From: Dolomedes plantarius
Taxonomy: Eukaryota; Arthropoda; Arachnida; Araneae; Dolomedidae
DNA: 64,000 nt
Direction: 5' to 3'
NCBI GenBank assembly: GCA_907164885.2
Contig: OU015492.1
Location: 188,509,838-188,573,837, forward strand
Positions 56,374 to 64,000 of the stretch are shown piece by piece. The position numbers were made by a program, and so were the translations under genes. Each line of letters begins with the position of its first letter. Position 1 is the first letter of the stretch. The notes below the pieces were generated by a model. The model had not been told where the DNA came from. It saw nothing but the letters and a program-made list of their open reading frames with translations, and searched no databases.

Positions 56374-56878
56374 GTGGAAATTAAGGAAAATTAAAAATAA
56401 GTTTTAAAAATGAAAATCATGCAGTTTTATGAAGAGATTAAAAAAATGATTGTAGGTTGTTAAACCAGCTTAAATTTTAAGTTCTCTCAAATTTTTTTCA
56501 GAAACACTTTCATATTTTATTAAATAAAATTCCTTTAAGAATTACCACTGATCAATTAAACGTCTTTTTAATTTAATAAAAACAAAAATTAAAGAGCATT
56601 TAATAAAAAATAAATATTTTTTTTAAAAGATGAACAGTTCTGTAAAGTTATTGTCCAGTTCACACATTTAAATACATAAATATCAAAAAGTCTCATCAAT
56701 TAAATAAATGTATATATATATATATTTATAATGTCACGAAAATGACTTAAAATTTTACAATTAAGTCATTTTCGAAAAATAATCCTTTTTTTATCATGCG
56801 AAATCCTTTTATTTTCATACGAAAACTTTTGTGAGAAACGCAAAACATCAAAACTTTAAAACTCCGACAAACACCCAC

Positions 56879-56986
56879 CTGTTTGAAACTCCTGTACATC
56901 AGCTGGATTTCTTTCTTAGAAAACTTGGTTTTCTTGCAAAGCTCTTCTAAGCTGTTGTTAAAAGGAGTGTTTCTTTGATGATCCAT
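56879..56986 (-). CDS. KChIP-like neuronal calcium sensor, first coding exon
   Basis: 36 codons from ATG at 56986: MDHQRNTPFNNS followed by LEELCKKTKFSKKEIQLMYR and SFKQ. The L-E-x-L-x-x-x-T-K-F-x-x-x-E-I/L-Q-x-M/L-Y-R-x-F-K pattern is the start of the EF-hand core of Kv-channel-interacting proteins, Ca2+-binding partners of Kv4 channels. The coding stretch ends CAG at 56879, directly followed by the splice donor GTGGGT in phase 0, at the usual exon boundary before the E-C-P segment. The remaining EF-hand exons are not in this window; on this strand they would lie at lower coordinates or be unrecognised here. The frame is also open upstream of the ATG to about 57060, so the start is not certain. 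This is the one convincing host gene part here. Confidence 0.65.
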
Positions 56987-57320
56987 GGACGGCGCTTTCT
57001 CAGATTCCTTAGCGGTCCCTGAGCGCCGGTCCGGCGGAGTGAGAGCGCCCAGTTCTCCGCCACAATATTATACCTCTCGACAAAACTAAGCCTAATTCGT
57101 TGTGATTTGATGGGAGAAAATATTATATTTACGTTAATTGGTAGAAGTTATTATTTGATGCTTCCGACTGAAACATGTCACTTGAGTTTTATGACTCAAA
57201 AGTAGGAGAAAATGTTTGGAGTTAGGAAGCGGTGGAGAATGTTATGTGCTTCGTTTTGAGGCTAACAGTATTATAATCTGAGAGACTGTTGCTTGAGTTT
57301 GCCGGAGTGAAACATCGAAA
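56987..57320. promoter_or_regulatory. CpG-richer 5' region, possible bidirectional promoter
   Basis: 56987-57065 is rich in CpG (GAGCGCCGGTCCGGCGGAG, GAGAGCGCCC) in a window that is otherwise very AT-rich. It lies directly 5' of the KChIP-like exon and would hold its 5' UTR and promoter. A second CpG-richer patch (57321-57370) opens a plus-strand frame, so two divergent transcripts could start here. No TATA box is obvious. Confidence 0.45.
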
Positions 57321-57427
57321 ATGTCGCCAAGGCGCGAGCCTTCTTCCCGCCAAGAACGTGGAAGGAAGAGTCTGGACAGACAATTTAATGCTTTGCAAAT
57401 CGGTCATATCGAAAGGTATTCTGGCAC
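57321..57427 (+). CDS. Possible first exon of a divergent gene
   Basis: ATG at 57321 opens MSPRREPSSRQERGRKSLDR, then QFNALQIGHIERYSG. It runs into a donor-like GTATGAG at 57428, after which the frame becomes AT-rich. Higher GC, Arg/Ser-rich composition and position opposite the KChIP-like exon favour an exon. I do not recognise the protein. Another frame over the same bases encodes a hydrophobic stretch. Chance is possible. Confidence 0.3.
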
Positions 57428-59242
57428 GTATGAGATTTATAATTATTTTTGTAGTTTTTCTTTTTATAATTCTAAAAATAACTGCCATATTTCAGTGAAA
57501 TAAAGAAACCAATAGTAATTGTATAACATAATTTTTAATCTAAGTAATTAAAGAGTAAATTATAGTTTTTATAAATTAAAAGACAATTGTATACTGACAA
57601 TTGTATACATGTTGAACTGAAGTGTTGAAGGCAATATTCAATTAATCGTTTAATATTGCCGTTTAAATTAATCGTTTAATATTCGTTGTTAAAATAATCG
57701 TTTTTACTTCTTTTTCCTACATTGAACTTGTTGAAGGCAATTGTATACGTGTTGAACTGAGCGAAAACGCAGGTATTTCAAATTTCTAATAGAAACTGAA
57801 TTTAAACAACTAGTTTTGATTTTATAATTGTTGTTTTCTGTAATTGTAGAATTATTCTTTTATGTTAACCATGAACCTCTCTGTCATTCAGAAATCAATA
57901 CGTTTCTATTTGAGGTCTGTGGAATCAAAACTTAACCAAATTATAGAAAAGAAAACCATCAAAATTTATTTAGTCATTTTTAGTACATTAAATCTTAGAA
58001 AAAAGAAATAGGTTTCTTTTCAATATGTAACCAATGAAAACTATCTTGTCACTTAAATCTGTTTCTTATAATTAGAATAACATTAGAACACTAAAACGTG
58101 TGATTCAATTACGTATATTGTTGTAATCGTTAGTGGGAAAATTTAAAAGCCACAATATATTGTTCAAGAGATTTACATTTTCAAATTACAAGTATCCATT
58201 AAAGTAATTGCGTCAAATGCTCTATGACAGGAACAAATGAAACTAGTAGTGATTTTTACATTCCGTTGGGCATTAGAGAAATGTCATTTACGGTTCCATT
58301 GTTCTCCACGAGACTTTGTAAGTGCCATACTTATTACTTTTTTGTTTAATGGGCATTTTTATGAACCACTTCCAGACTTAATCAGTACGTTATGAATGGA
58401 TGTCGAAGTGTCCCTACATTGATTGCAGTTGCGAATTATAGTTGTTTTAACTTGCTAATTAGCAAAAATAACTTTAAAAAATTAGTACTCTTCGATTTTT
58501 TATGTCTTATTTTAAAAATTTCGGATATTTTTCATCTTATTAAGCAATGTATTATCGTGATAAACACGTTGTACCTCGTGTGGTTCGATACTTTTGATCG
58601 ATTATCTGTTCTGCCTGTGAGAGTTTGAAAGTGTTCGAAGGTCTTTGCGCTCTGACTAAGAGTTGCCGAGCGTTAAGAGGTAGTTCTAATGTAACTATAA
58701 TACAGCTATTTAAAGATGTTTTATTGTCCCAATTATTTAACCAAATTATTCATAAAATTTTAAAAAGGGATATATTTAAAGTCTTATTTTGTGACAGTAA
58801 ACACCTATATAAGGTTATCACAAGAGATTCAGTGGTAACTATATTACCCGTAGAACAACTTTCCTATCGCAGAAGTCTTCAATAAATATTAAACACATTA
58901 AACGTTTAACATGGCTTCGCAAATCATGTGAAAAATCATCTATTGTATACTGACTGGAAAAAAGATGCTTATGCATGTACAATCACAAATTAGTTTTCGC
59001 AATGCTTGTCATCAATGTAAAATATGTATAATACGATTGTAAAAAGAAAGTCGTTTTAGGATAAGAATGTGAGGGGGTCGAAGGTGGTGAAACTCTCCCT
59101 TTGTTTTAGGATAAATGCTATGTTTTTTATCGCCTCTCAAGTTTATTAATTACAGCTTAACAGCTGAAATGACACGAGGGCTACAAAATATAAATGTCAT
59201 CGAAGGGTCACCAAGTTTTCCGTTTTCGAAGCAAATCATGTC
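57428..59242. other. AT-rich DNA with small unassigned frames
   Basis: Two neighbouring plus-strand frames at 58392-58628 and 58625-58885 overlap by four bases, followed by AATAAA near 58882. Neither has a domain I know. CAATTGTATAC words recur at 57582, 57598 and 57739. A 41-bp word starting TTGTTAAAATAATCG occurs at 57685 and again at 59479. Confidence 0.45.
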
Positions 59243-59410
59243 AGGGGATGGCCGAATGGCTAGGGCGCTGGCATACAGCGCAGATCCTGTGGGTTTGAAT
59301 CCCACTGCATACATGGATGCTTGTAGCCGTTCGGAATCGGCTTTAAACTGTAGGTCCCGGTCTAATTAACCCTCGTGTAGCATAAGTTGACCTTACCGCT
59401 CCAAACCGGA
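59243..59410 (+). mobile_element. SINE family B, copy 2 (tRNA-derived)
   Basis: A-box region GGATGGCCGAATGGCTAGGG, B box GTGGGTTTGAATCCCAC, then GGAATCGGCTTTAAACTGTA, and end CCGCTCCAAACCGG. It matches the minus-strand copy at 20725-20891. The flanks AATCATGTCAGG and AATTCATCAGG look like a drifted target duplication. Its first part resembles a Leu/Ser tRNA, but no tRNA fold continues past the B box. Confidence 0.8.
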
Positions 59411-59550
59411 GTAATTCATCAGGATTTTAAATCTCGTCTCAGTCAGCTAATATTTAAAATCACTAATCTGGGGCTCCTTTGTTAAAATAATCGTTTTTAC
59501 TTCTTTTTCCTACATTGAAAGTTGTGGTCTAAAACACCGGTTAAGAGATG

Positions 59551-59790
59551 TATCTTTTTTTTTTTCAATACGGAGGCACTGGTCTGATGGACATTCAATC
59601 GTTTGCAATCGGTAATGACGGAAATGACGGACTTTTTATAATGGGGGCACCGAGTGGGAATCAATCCTCATTGCTCGTCATGGGGTACTACAGTACATGA
59701 ATGTCCAATCCGTAGCCCGTATTCAAACACGAACCTACGGTAAACGAGCAAACGACGCTAATCACTGAGCGGTGTGGGTGGCTAGAGTAA
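59551..59790 (-). mobile_element. SINE sharing a tail with family A
   Basis: On the minus strand: A-box-like CACCGCTCAGTGATTAGCG, B-box-like GTAGGTTCGTGTTTGAATAC, then GGTGCCCCCATTATAAAAAG and CAGTGCCTCCGTATTG with an A-run (plus-strand T run near 59551-59562). The last 90 bp follow the same word order as the family A copy at 29572 (GGTGCCCCCACAATAAAATG, GTGCCTCCGCATTGG), but the heads differ. AAGAGATGTAT and TAAGATCTAT flank it as a possible drifted duplication. Confidence 0.7.
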
Positions 59791-59792
59791 GA

Positions 59793-59794
<2 letters not shown>

Positions 59795-59867
<73 letters not shown>
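59795..59867. repeat. (TA)n microsatellite (~73 bp)
   Basis: Pure TA run directly beside the SINE. Open frames through it on both strands are artefacts. Confidence 0.95.
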
Positions 59868-59869
<2 letters not shown>

Positions 59870-60284
59870 ATTAAAGTATTGTTATGGATTTTATCAGCTA
59901 GATTTCGTTGATCCAATTATTGTCATAAAGAGTTCAATTATAGTTGAGTCTAACAATTCAGTTTAATCAAAAACATTCTCAAAAAATTTAAATATATTTA
60001 ACTCTGTACTTTTTTAGATGAATATTTTAATCAACAATGATGGAACTTCATCCCTTTATATTTATAGAAGGTTGGGAAGATTTATTAGATTCAAACAATT
60101 AATTTTGGGTCTGGTGGACCATTACACTGCAATTACGATGTTAAGCCAGTCGAAATTTCACCGAATCTCACTTATGATTACAGTTTACCCACACCTAATG
60201 TAGTAATCGCATGCGTTCTGATTGAAATGATTCTGAGAATTGAATGTACTAAGAGAAAATTAATTAAATTTATTAACAGTTAGT
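59868..60284. other. AT-rich spacer
   Basis: No gene or element recognised. Confidence 0.5.
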
Positions 60285-61240
60285 TTAAAATATTGTAATT
60301 TATGCAATACATCCCGTTTTCATGACATCACTCTGAAGTATCACATCCTTTAATAACATTTTGAATTTAGAGGTCTCTTAATAAAAAACTCATTGTGTTT
60401 ATATAGAGAATTTACATATAAAAATTTTAAGTTTGCCTATAAGTTTGTAACTCTGCAAACGTGAAAATAAAATTAATTAATAAGCAGGAAAGTCTATCTA
60501 TACCTTTTTCCCATAAACTACATTATTTAAAATTTTTAATTTACATTTTTTTTTTACTTTTGGCTGTGTCATACTTATTACATTTTGTATAGATTTCTCT
60601 ACCATATAAACAGACATATAATTTTCTAAGAATCCCCTTACCAGAAAATTGTTTACAGTAATTTAGGAGTTAGTTTTCAATACTTTAATTTATTCAATAC
60701 TTTCCATTTTCATGACATCTCTCTGAGCTATTACATCCTTAAGTAACATTGTAGATTTACAGGTCTCTGAATATAAAACTCTTTTTTATTTAATGGAGAA
60801 AATACGTAGAAAGATTTGAGTTCACTATAAGAATTCTAATACTGCATGTTTTGAAAATAAAAGGAATAAATAAACAAGAATTTCTATCTTAATTATTTTA
60901 CCATAAAGTAATACTTTTACAACATTAATTCATATCCATTTAAGTATGTCACACCTATTACACTTTATTCTACCACATACACAGTCTTTAAATTTTTGAA
61001 GAACCACTTATCAGTTTGTCATAGTCATCAGTAAAATCAAAATCAGATATGGTCTTGTAAATCTAAATTATTTTACCATAAAGTAATACTTTTGCAACAT
61101 TAATTCATATCCTTTTAAGTATGCCACACCTATTACACTTTACTCTACAACATACACAGTCCTTCAATTTTCGAAGAACCCCTTATCAGTTTGCCATAGT
61201 CATCAGTAAAGTCAAAATCAGATATCGGCTTGTAAATTCT
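60285..61240. repeat. Nested tandem repeats (~390 bp and ~178 bp)
   Basis: A unit beginning near CAATACATCCCGTTTTCATG (60304) recurs near 60694 (CAATACTTTCCATTTTCATG), including AGGTCTCT(T/G)AATA and AAAACTC. The last 178 bp of the second unit (ATTATTTTACCATAAAGTAA to ATATGGTCTTGTAAAT, about 60890-61063) is then repeated once more with over 90% identity to 61238. Confidence 0.8.
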
Positions 61241-62164
61241 GGTTAGACGAAGAGATATAAACCAACAGTAAGCTATGCATAACATACATAAACACATCCA
61301 GGCATAGACAGATATATCCGGGACCTGACGTTACATGGCCCAATGAAGATCGGATATCGGGGCTGTTGATCAGATCAAGGATTCGATTGTAATAGAATAC
61401 CTGTCCATGCTTTCTCATTACCCAATTAGTGGGTAAGGTACGCGAAATGCGCTTCCTCAACAGAGCGCTTTCCCACTTTAAGCCAGAGGCTCTAATTACA
61501 CAAAGCTGTAGCATAACTTAATACTTAAATGTATGTGCATACGTATGAGCAATTATTTTCGTATATATATCGTAATCTGTGCGTTCCTAATGATGGATTA
61601 AAACTTAAAAAATAACCACAATATTGAAAATTATATTTTCTTATATTTCAATTTATTATACAAGAGTATTAACTTCTAACAGAAAAACAACAAAAAATAT
61701 ACCATTAAATTAAAATCTATGAGGTATGTGATTTTTTAACAAAAAGTATCACTTAAATTATGAAAACTTCTGTGTTCAGCGATATTGATGATATGCATTC
61801 CATTATAATAAGTAATTTAACTTCATTTTACAGGATCGATAACCGTATAAAAGTGAGGGTGAAATTACAAATTATTTATCAAATGAATCCAAGTTTGCAC
61901 CAGTTTTGACAAAAAATAGATGTGTCTGACACTTACCACGTTTCAAAAGTAGATATGAAAATATATTCCTTACCGAAAAATAATATTATCAGTCTGGCAC
62001 TATGTTTTATGCTCTTTATAAGGTATTCTTATTTTTCTGTCTTTTTAAAGTACTAGTTTAAGAAGATAACAGTAATTTTTTAAGTTTCGTAATCTAGAAA
62101 TTCATAATGACAAACATAAAAGATAACTAATGAGCTGAATAAAGATCATTATTTCATTCTCGCT
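61241..62164. other. AT-rich DNA with a GC-richer patch
   Basis: 61310-61510 is GC-richer, with a 98-codon minus-strand frame (LPTNWVMRKHGQVFYYNRIL) of unknown family. It could be a decayed transposon gene. The rest is featureless. Confidence 0.4.
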
Positions 62165-62188
62165 TATATATATATATATATATATATA
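62165..62188. repeat. (TA)n microsatellite
   Basis: Short TA run ending at the TA target of the Tc1 element. Confidence 0.9.
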
Positions 62189-62930
62189 CACACTAAATAG
62201 ACAAAAGTATTTTGACACTGCATGTTGTTCATAAAACGTGCTTTATTATTCTATTTAGTAACGGGTAGGCTCTCCTTTTGCTTGTATTACAGCAGCGACA
62301 AGTCGAGGTACACTTCACAAATGTTCTGCAAGTTTGAGCAGTAGTAGCTCGCCATGCCTCTTGCAAGGTATTGAGAAGATATTGCTTTGAAGATGGGCGT
62401 CGGTGGCGGTGTCGTACCCATCACTCCAGTTCATCCCACAAGTGCTCGATCGAATTGTGATAGGTGCTTTGAGAAGACCAGTCAAGCAAATTCCCCTCAT
62501 TTTCAGGAAACCAGTCCAAAACACGTTTTGCAGTATCACATGGAGCACGATCCTGATGGAAAAAACAACCAACATCCCCGTAGTATTCCCATAGTGTAGG
62601 CAGGGCCGAATTATCCAGACCGTCGAGGTACATGTCATACGTAGGGTTCGGGGTGCCAGGTACATAAAAGGAATGTGCCGAATCATAACCAGGGAAAACA
62701 ACCCCTTACCACGATGGACTCTCCTTCGAACTTCGTTGATCACTGCTGTAACAACACATTTTGAATGAAACCGTTCTCCGGGTTGTCTCCACACCCAAAT
62801 AAGTCCATCAGAATGGAAGAGTAAATACCGAGACTCATTACTTCAAAGAATAGTTTTCCACTCTTCAGTGGTCCAGGAATGACGAGCGACACAACACTCC
62901 AAACAACGCTTCTCATTAACAAGTATAATC
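62189..62930 (-). mobile_element. Tc1-like element, 5' truncated
   Basis: The left end CACACTAAATAGACAAAAG follows a TA and resembles Tc1 termini (ACAAAAGTATT then TTGACACTG). The body reads as a Tc1 transposase on the minus strand. The N-terminal DNA-binding part and the other inverted repeat are missing; similarity ends near 62930. Confidence 0.75.
62230..62925 (-). pseudogene. Tc1-like transposase remnant (DD34E)
   Basis: In order: CVARHSWTTEEWKTIL, stop, SNESRYLLFHSDG, VWRQPGERF, CFFHQDRAPCDTAKRVLDWF, LLDWSSQS, NSIEHLWDELE. The spacing between the Asp of HQD and the Glu of SIEHLW is 34 residues, as in Tc1. The first catalytic motif, normally S-D-E-S, reads SNES after a TGA where Trp is usual, so the first Asp is lost. 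At least one frame change separates the WRQPGE frame from the HQD frame. Inactive. Confidence 0.85.
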
Positions 62931-63039
62931 AATGGCTTTGTTGTGGAGGATCCACAATTTGGACATTTTGTCTCCTTCCAACAGTATCACCATTTTCTTT
63001 TTTCGTCAACACATTTGTGGTCATAAAACGGCCATATTG

Positions 63040-63540
63040 GAAAAGGGGCCTGGCCTGCACCTGCAACAAGTTCCGAGAAGCATCGCACCCCAAAATTCCT
63101 TAGGATGGGAGGAAGAAAAATCCATGAAAGACTGAAGGGGCAGACAATTTTTGCGGGAATAAAAATACCACGTGGGTCAACCGTGGGGATGTCGTATCAT
63201 CCTGCCCAAGAATAAAAATACTCGAAACGGCAATAAATTTACGTGAGAGACCAGCCTGGGGAGGGGCCAAAAACCCAAAGGGGGGAAATGAACCCCGAGT
63301 TTTTTTAGAGAATCAGCGGAGAGCTGAGGCAGAGGGTCAGAGATTGTGTGGCGAGCTGTGAAGAAAAACTTGGAACTGCTGCGCAATGACCAGGAGAGGA
63401 GAGATGTACCCCTGCTAAAGCCCTGACGAGTGGGAATGTCCGATTTCAACCGCCCGCGCCGTGCCTGCTGCCTCCACCGAAGTGCCCCATAATCTACGTC
63501 CCATGCATTCAAAGTTCCCTAGGTTGGTCATTTCTCCCCT
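63040..63540. other. GC-rich block of unknown origin
   Basis: The most GC-rich half kilobase in the window (GGCCTGGCCTGCACCTGC, GAGGGGCC, CCGCCCGCGCCGTGCCTGCT). The minus strand is open for 111 codons (63177-63512: DVDYGALRWRQQARRGRLKS and on), and an overlapping frame reads RRLWGTSVEAAGTARAVEIG. Borders are sharp, so a mobile element (LTR or LINE 5' region) is likelier than a CpG-island promoter. Not identified. Confidence 0.45.
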
Positions 63541-64000
63541 TTCAAATAGTGCTAATGTATTTACCAATTTTGATAAATTGAAGTTTATTTCGCTCGATCC
63601 GTAATGGTTCTTCCGCAGGAAGCGGATACAACATGGCCTAATTCTTAAATATAATATATATATATCAATATACAAGATTTTCATTTGTAATATGTAAATT
63701 AACTTTAGTATAATATTGTAAAATAAATTTTCTTATTTTATTTTACAAATGTATCGTTACCTTTGGAGTTCACCTCCCAATTTTACACAACGCAATGGGG
63801 TATCTCTGGTACTCCTCAGGCAGTTATTTGACCATGATAACAGATCATGTGGAGCTTTTTGCGGATATTTTTGCCACTAAAGGAGCTCCCAGATTCATTT
63901 TCTACTTCTACAGCGATTGCAGGGACAGAAGTGCGCGACTTCTTCATATGGCGTAATAAACATCTTTTGTCACGTGCTCTCAGTTTATGCGATCGTCCGG
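63541..64000. other. Window end, unassigned
   Basis: AT-rich to about 63760, then less AT-rich. The last 230 bp read TMITDHVELFADIF and TKGAPRF in one plus frame, faintly like a retroelement integrase, but too short and unbroken by any key motif to call. Confidence 0.35.

Noticed and set aside
59243..59310. tRNA-Leu/Ser gene
   Set aside because: The head resembles a tRNA but there is no closing acceptor stem, and the sequence recurs as a SINE at 20725 and 46325.
59688..59966. ORFs on both strands across the (TA)n tract
   Set aside because: Microsatellite translation on both strands.
63760..64000. Retroelement integrase
   Set aside because: Only a weak TDH...KGAPRF resemblance, no catalytic motif order, cut by the window end.

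Overview
This 64 kb window looks like a piece of a large, AT-rich metazoan nuclear genome, most likely an arthropod (a spider or other chelicerate would fit, but the sequence alone does not prove it). There are no operons, ribosome-binding sites or dense coding. Nearly everything recognisable is a transposable element or its debris, separated by AT-rich intergenic or intronic DNA and long (TA)n microsatellites. One short host-type exon is recognisable: a KChIP-like neuronal calcium sensor exon on the minus strand at 56879-56986, ending in a good splice donor next to a CpG-rich stretch. Small ORFs crossing microsatellites are noise.

Layout. 1-4265: a direct duplication of about 1.38 kb (1-1380 and 2888-4265), each copy with a 68-bp tandem array, flanking the 3' part of a decayed Ty3/gypsy element (integrase, polypurine tract, 3' LTR). 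6943-7530: the 5' LTR, primer-binding site and leader of the same LTR family. 8682-14510: two TTAA-flanked MITEs, a PIF/Harbinger-type element carrying a MADF exon, a hAT MITE with an 8-bp target duplication, and a LINE RT/RNase H remnant. 15780-16460: a GC-richer segment with phased AGAGC...GCTCT palindromes. 17362-18181: the first of four non-autonomous Helitrons. 18816-21060: tandem units of about 545 bp, invaded by a fold-back mariner that was itself invaded by a SINE. 21.7-31.2 kb: scattered SINEs, a candidate hairpin-ended element, and a TIR-bounded endonuclease fragment. 33672-38485: a nearly complete minus-strand LINE (zinc-knuckle gag, APE endonuclease, RT, RNase H) whose frame breaks fall almost only in homopolymer runs. 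41633-43034: a deleted mariner-like element with a hAT nested in its transposase. 44629-45932: a complete mariner-like element with an intact DD41D transposase. 45941-46197: a palindromic MITE. 48813-53972: three more Helitrons and a second, broken DD41D mariner. 54481-54934: four units of 114 bp. 59.2-59.8 kb: two SINEs. 60.3-61.2 kb: tandem repeats. 62189-62930: a Tc1 remnant.

How the parts relate. These are not genes acting in one pathway. The window records repeated transposition by LTR, LINE, SINE, Tc1/mariner, hAT, TTAA-type, Harbinger and Helitron elements, with clear nesting orders: mariner, then hAT; tandem repeat, then fold-back mariner, then SINE. The only transposase here that still reads through is the mariner one at 44683-45789. 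I found no convincing new biological system. The most useful leads are the intact DD41D element, the LINE with homopolymer-only frame breaks, the fold-back mariner, the tRNA-like block inside an LTR, and the 18-bp inverted repeat around an endonuclease fragment.
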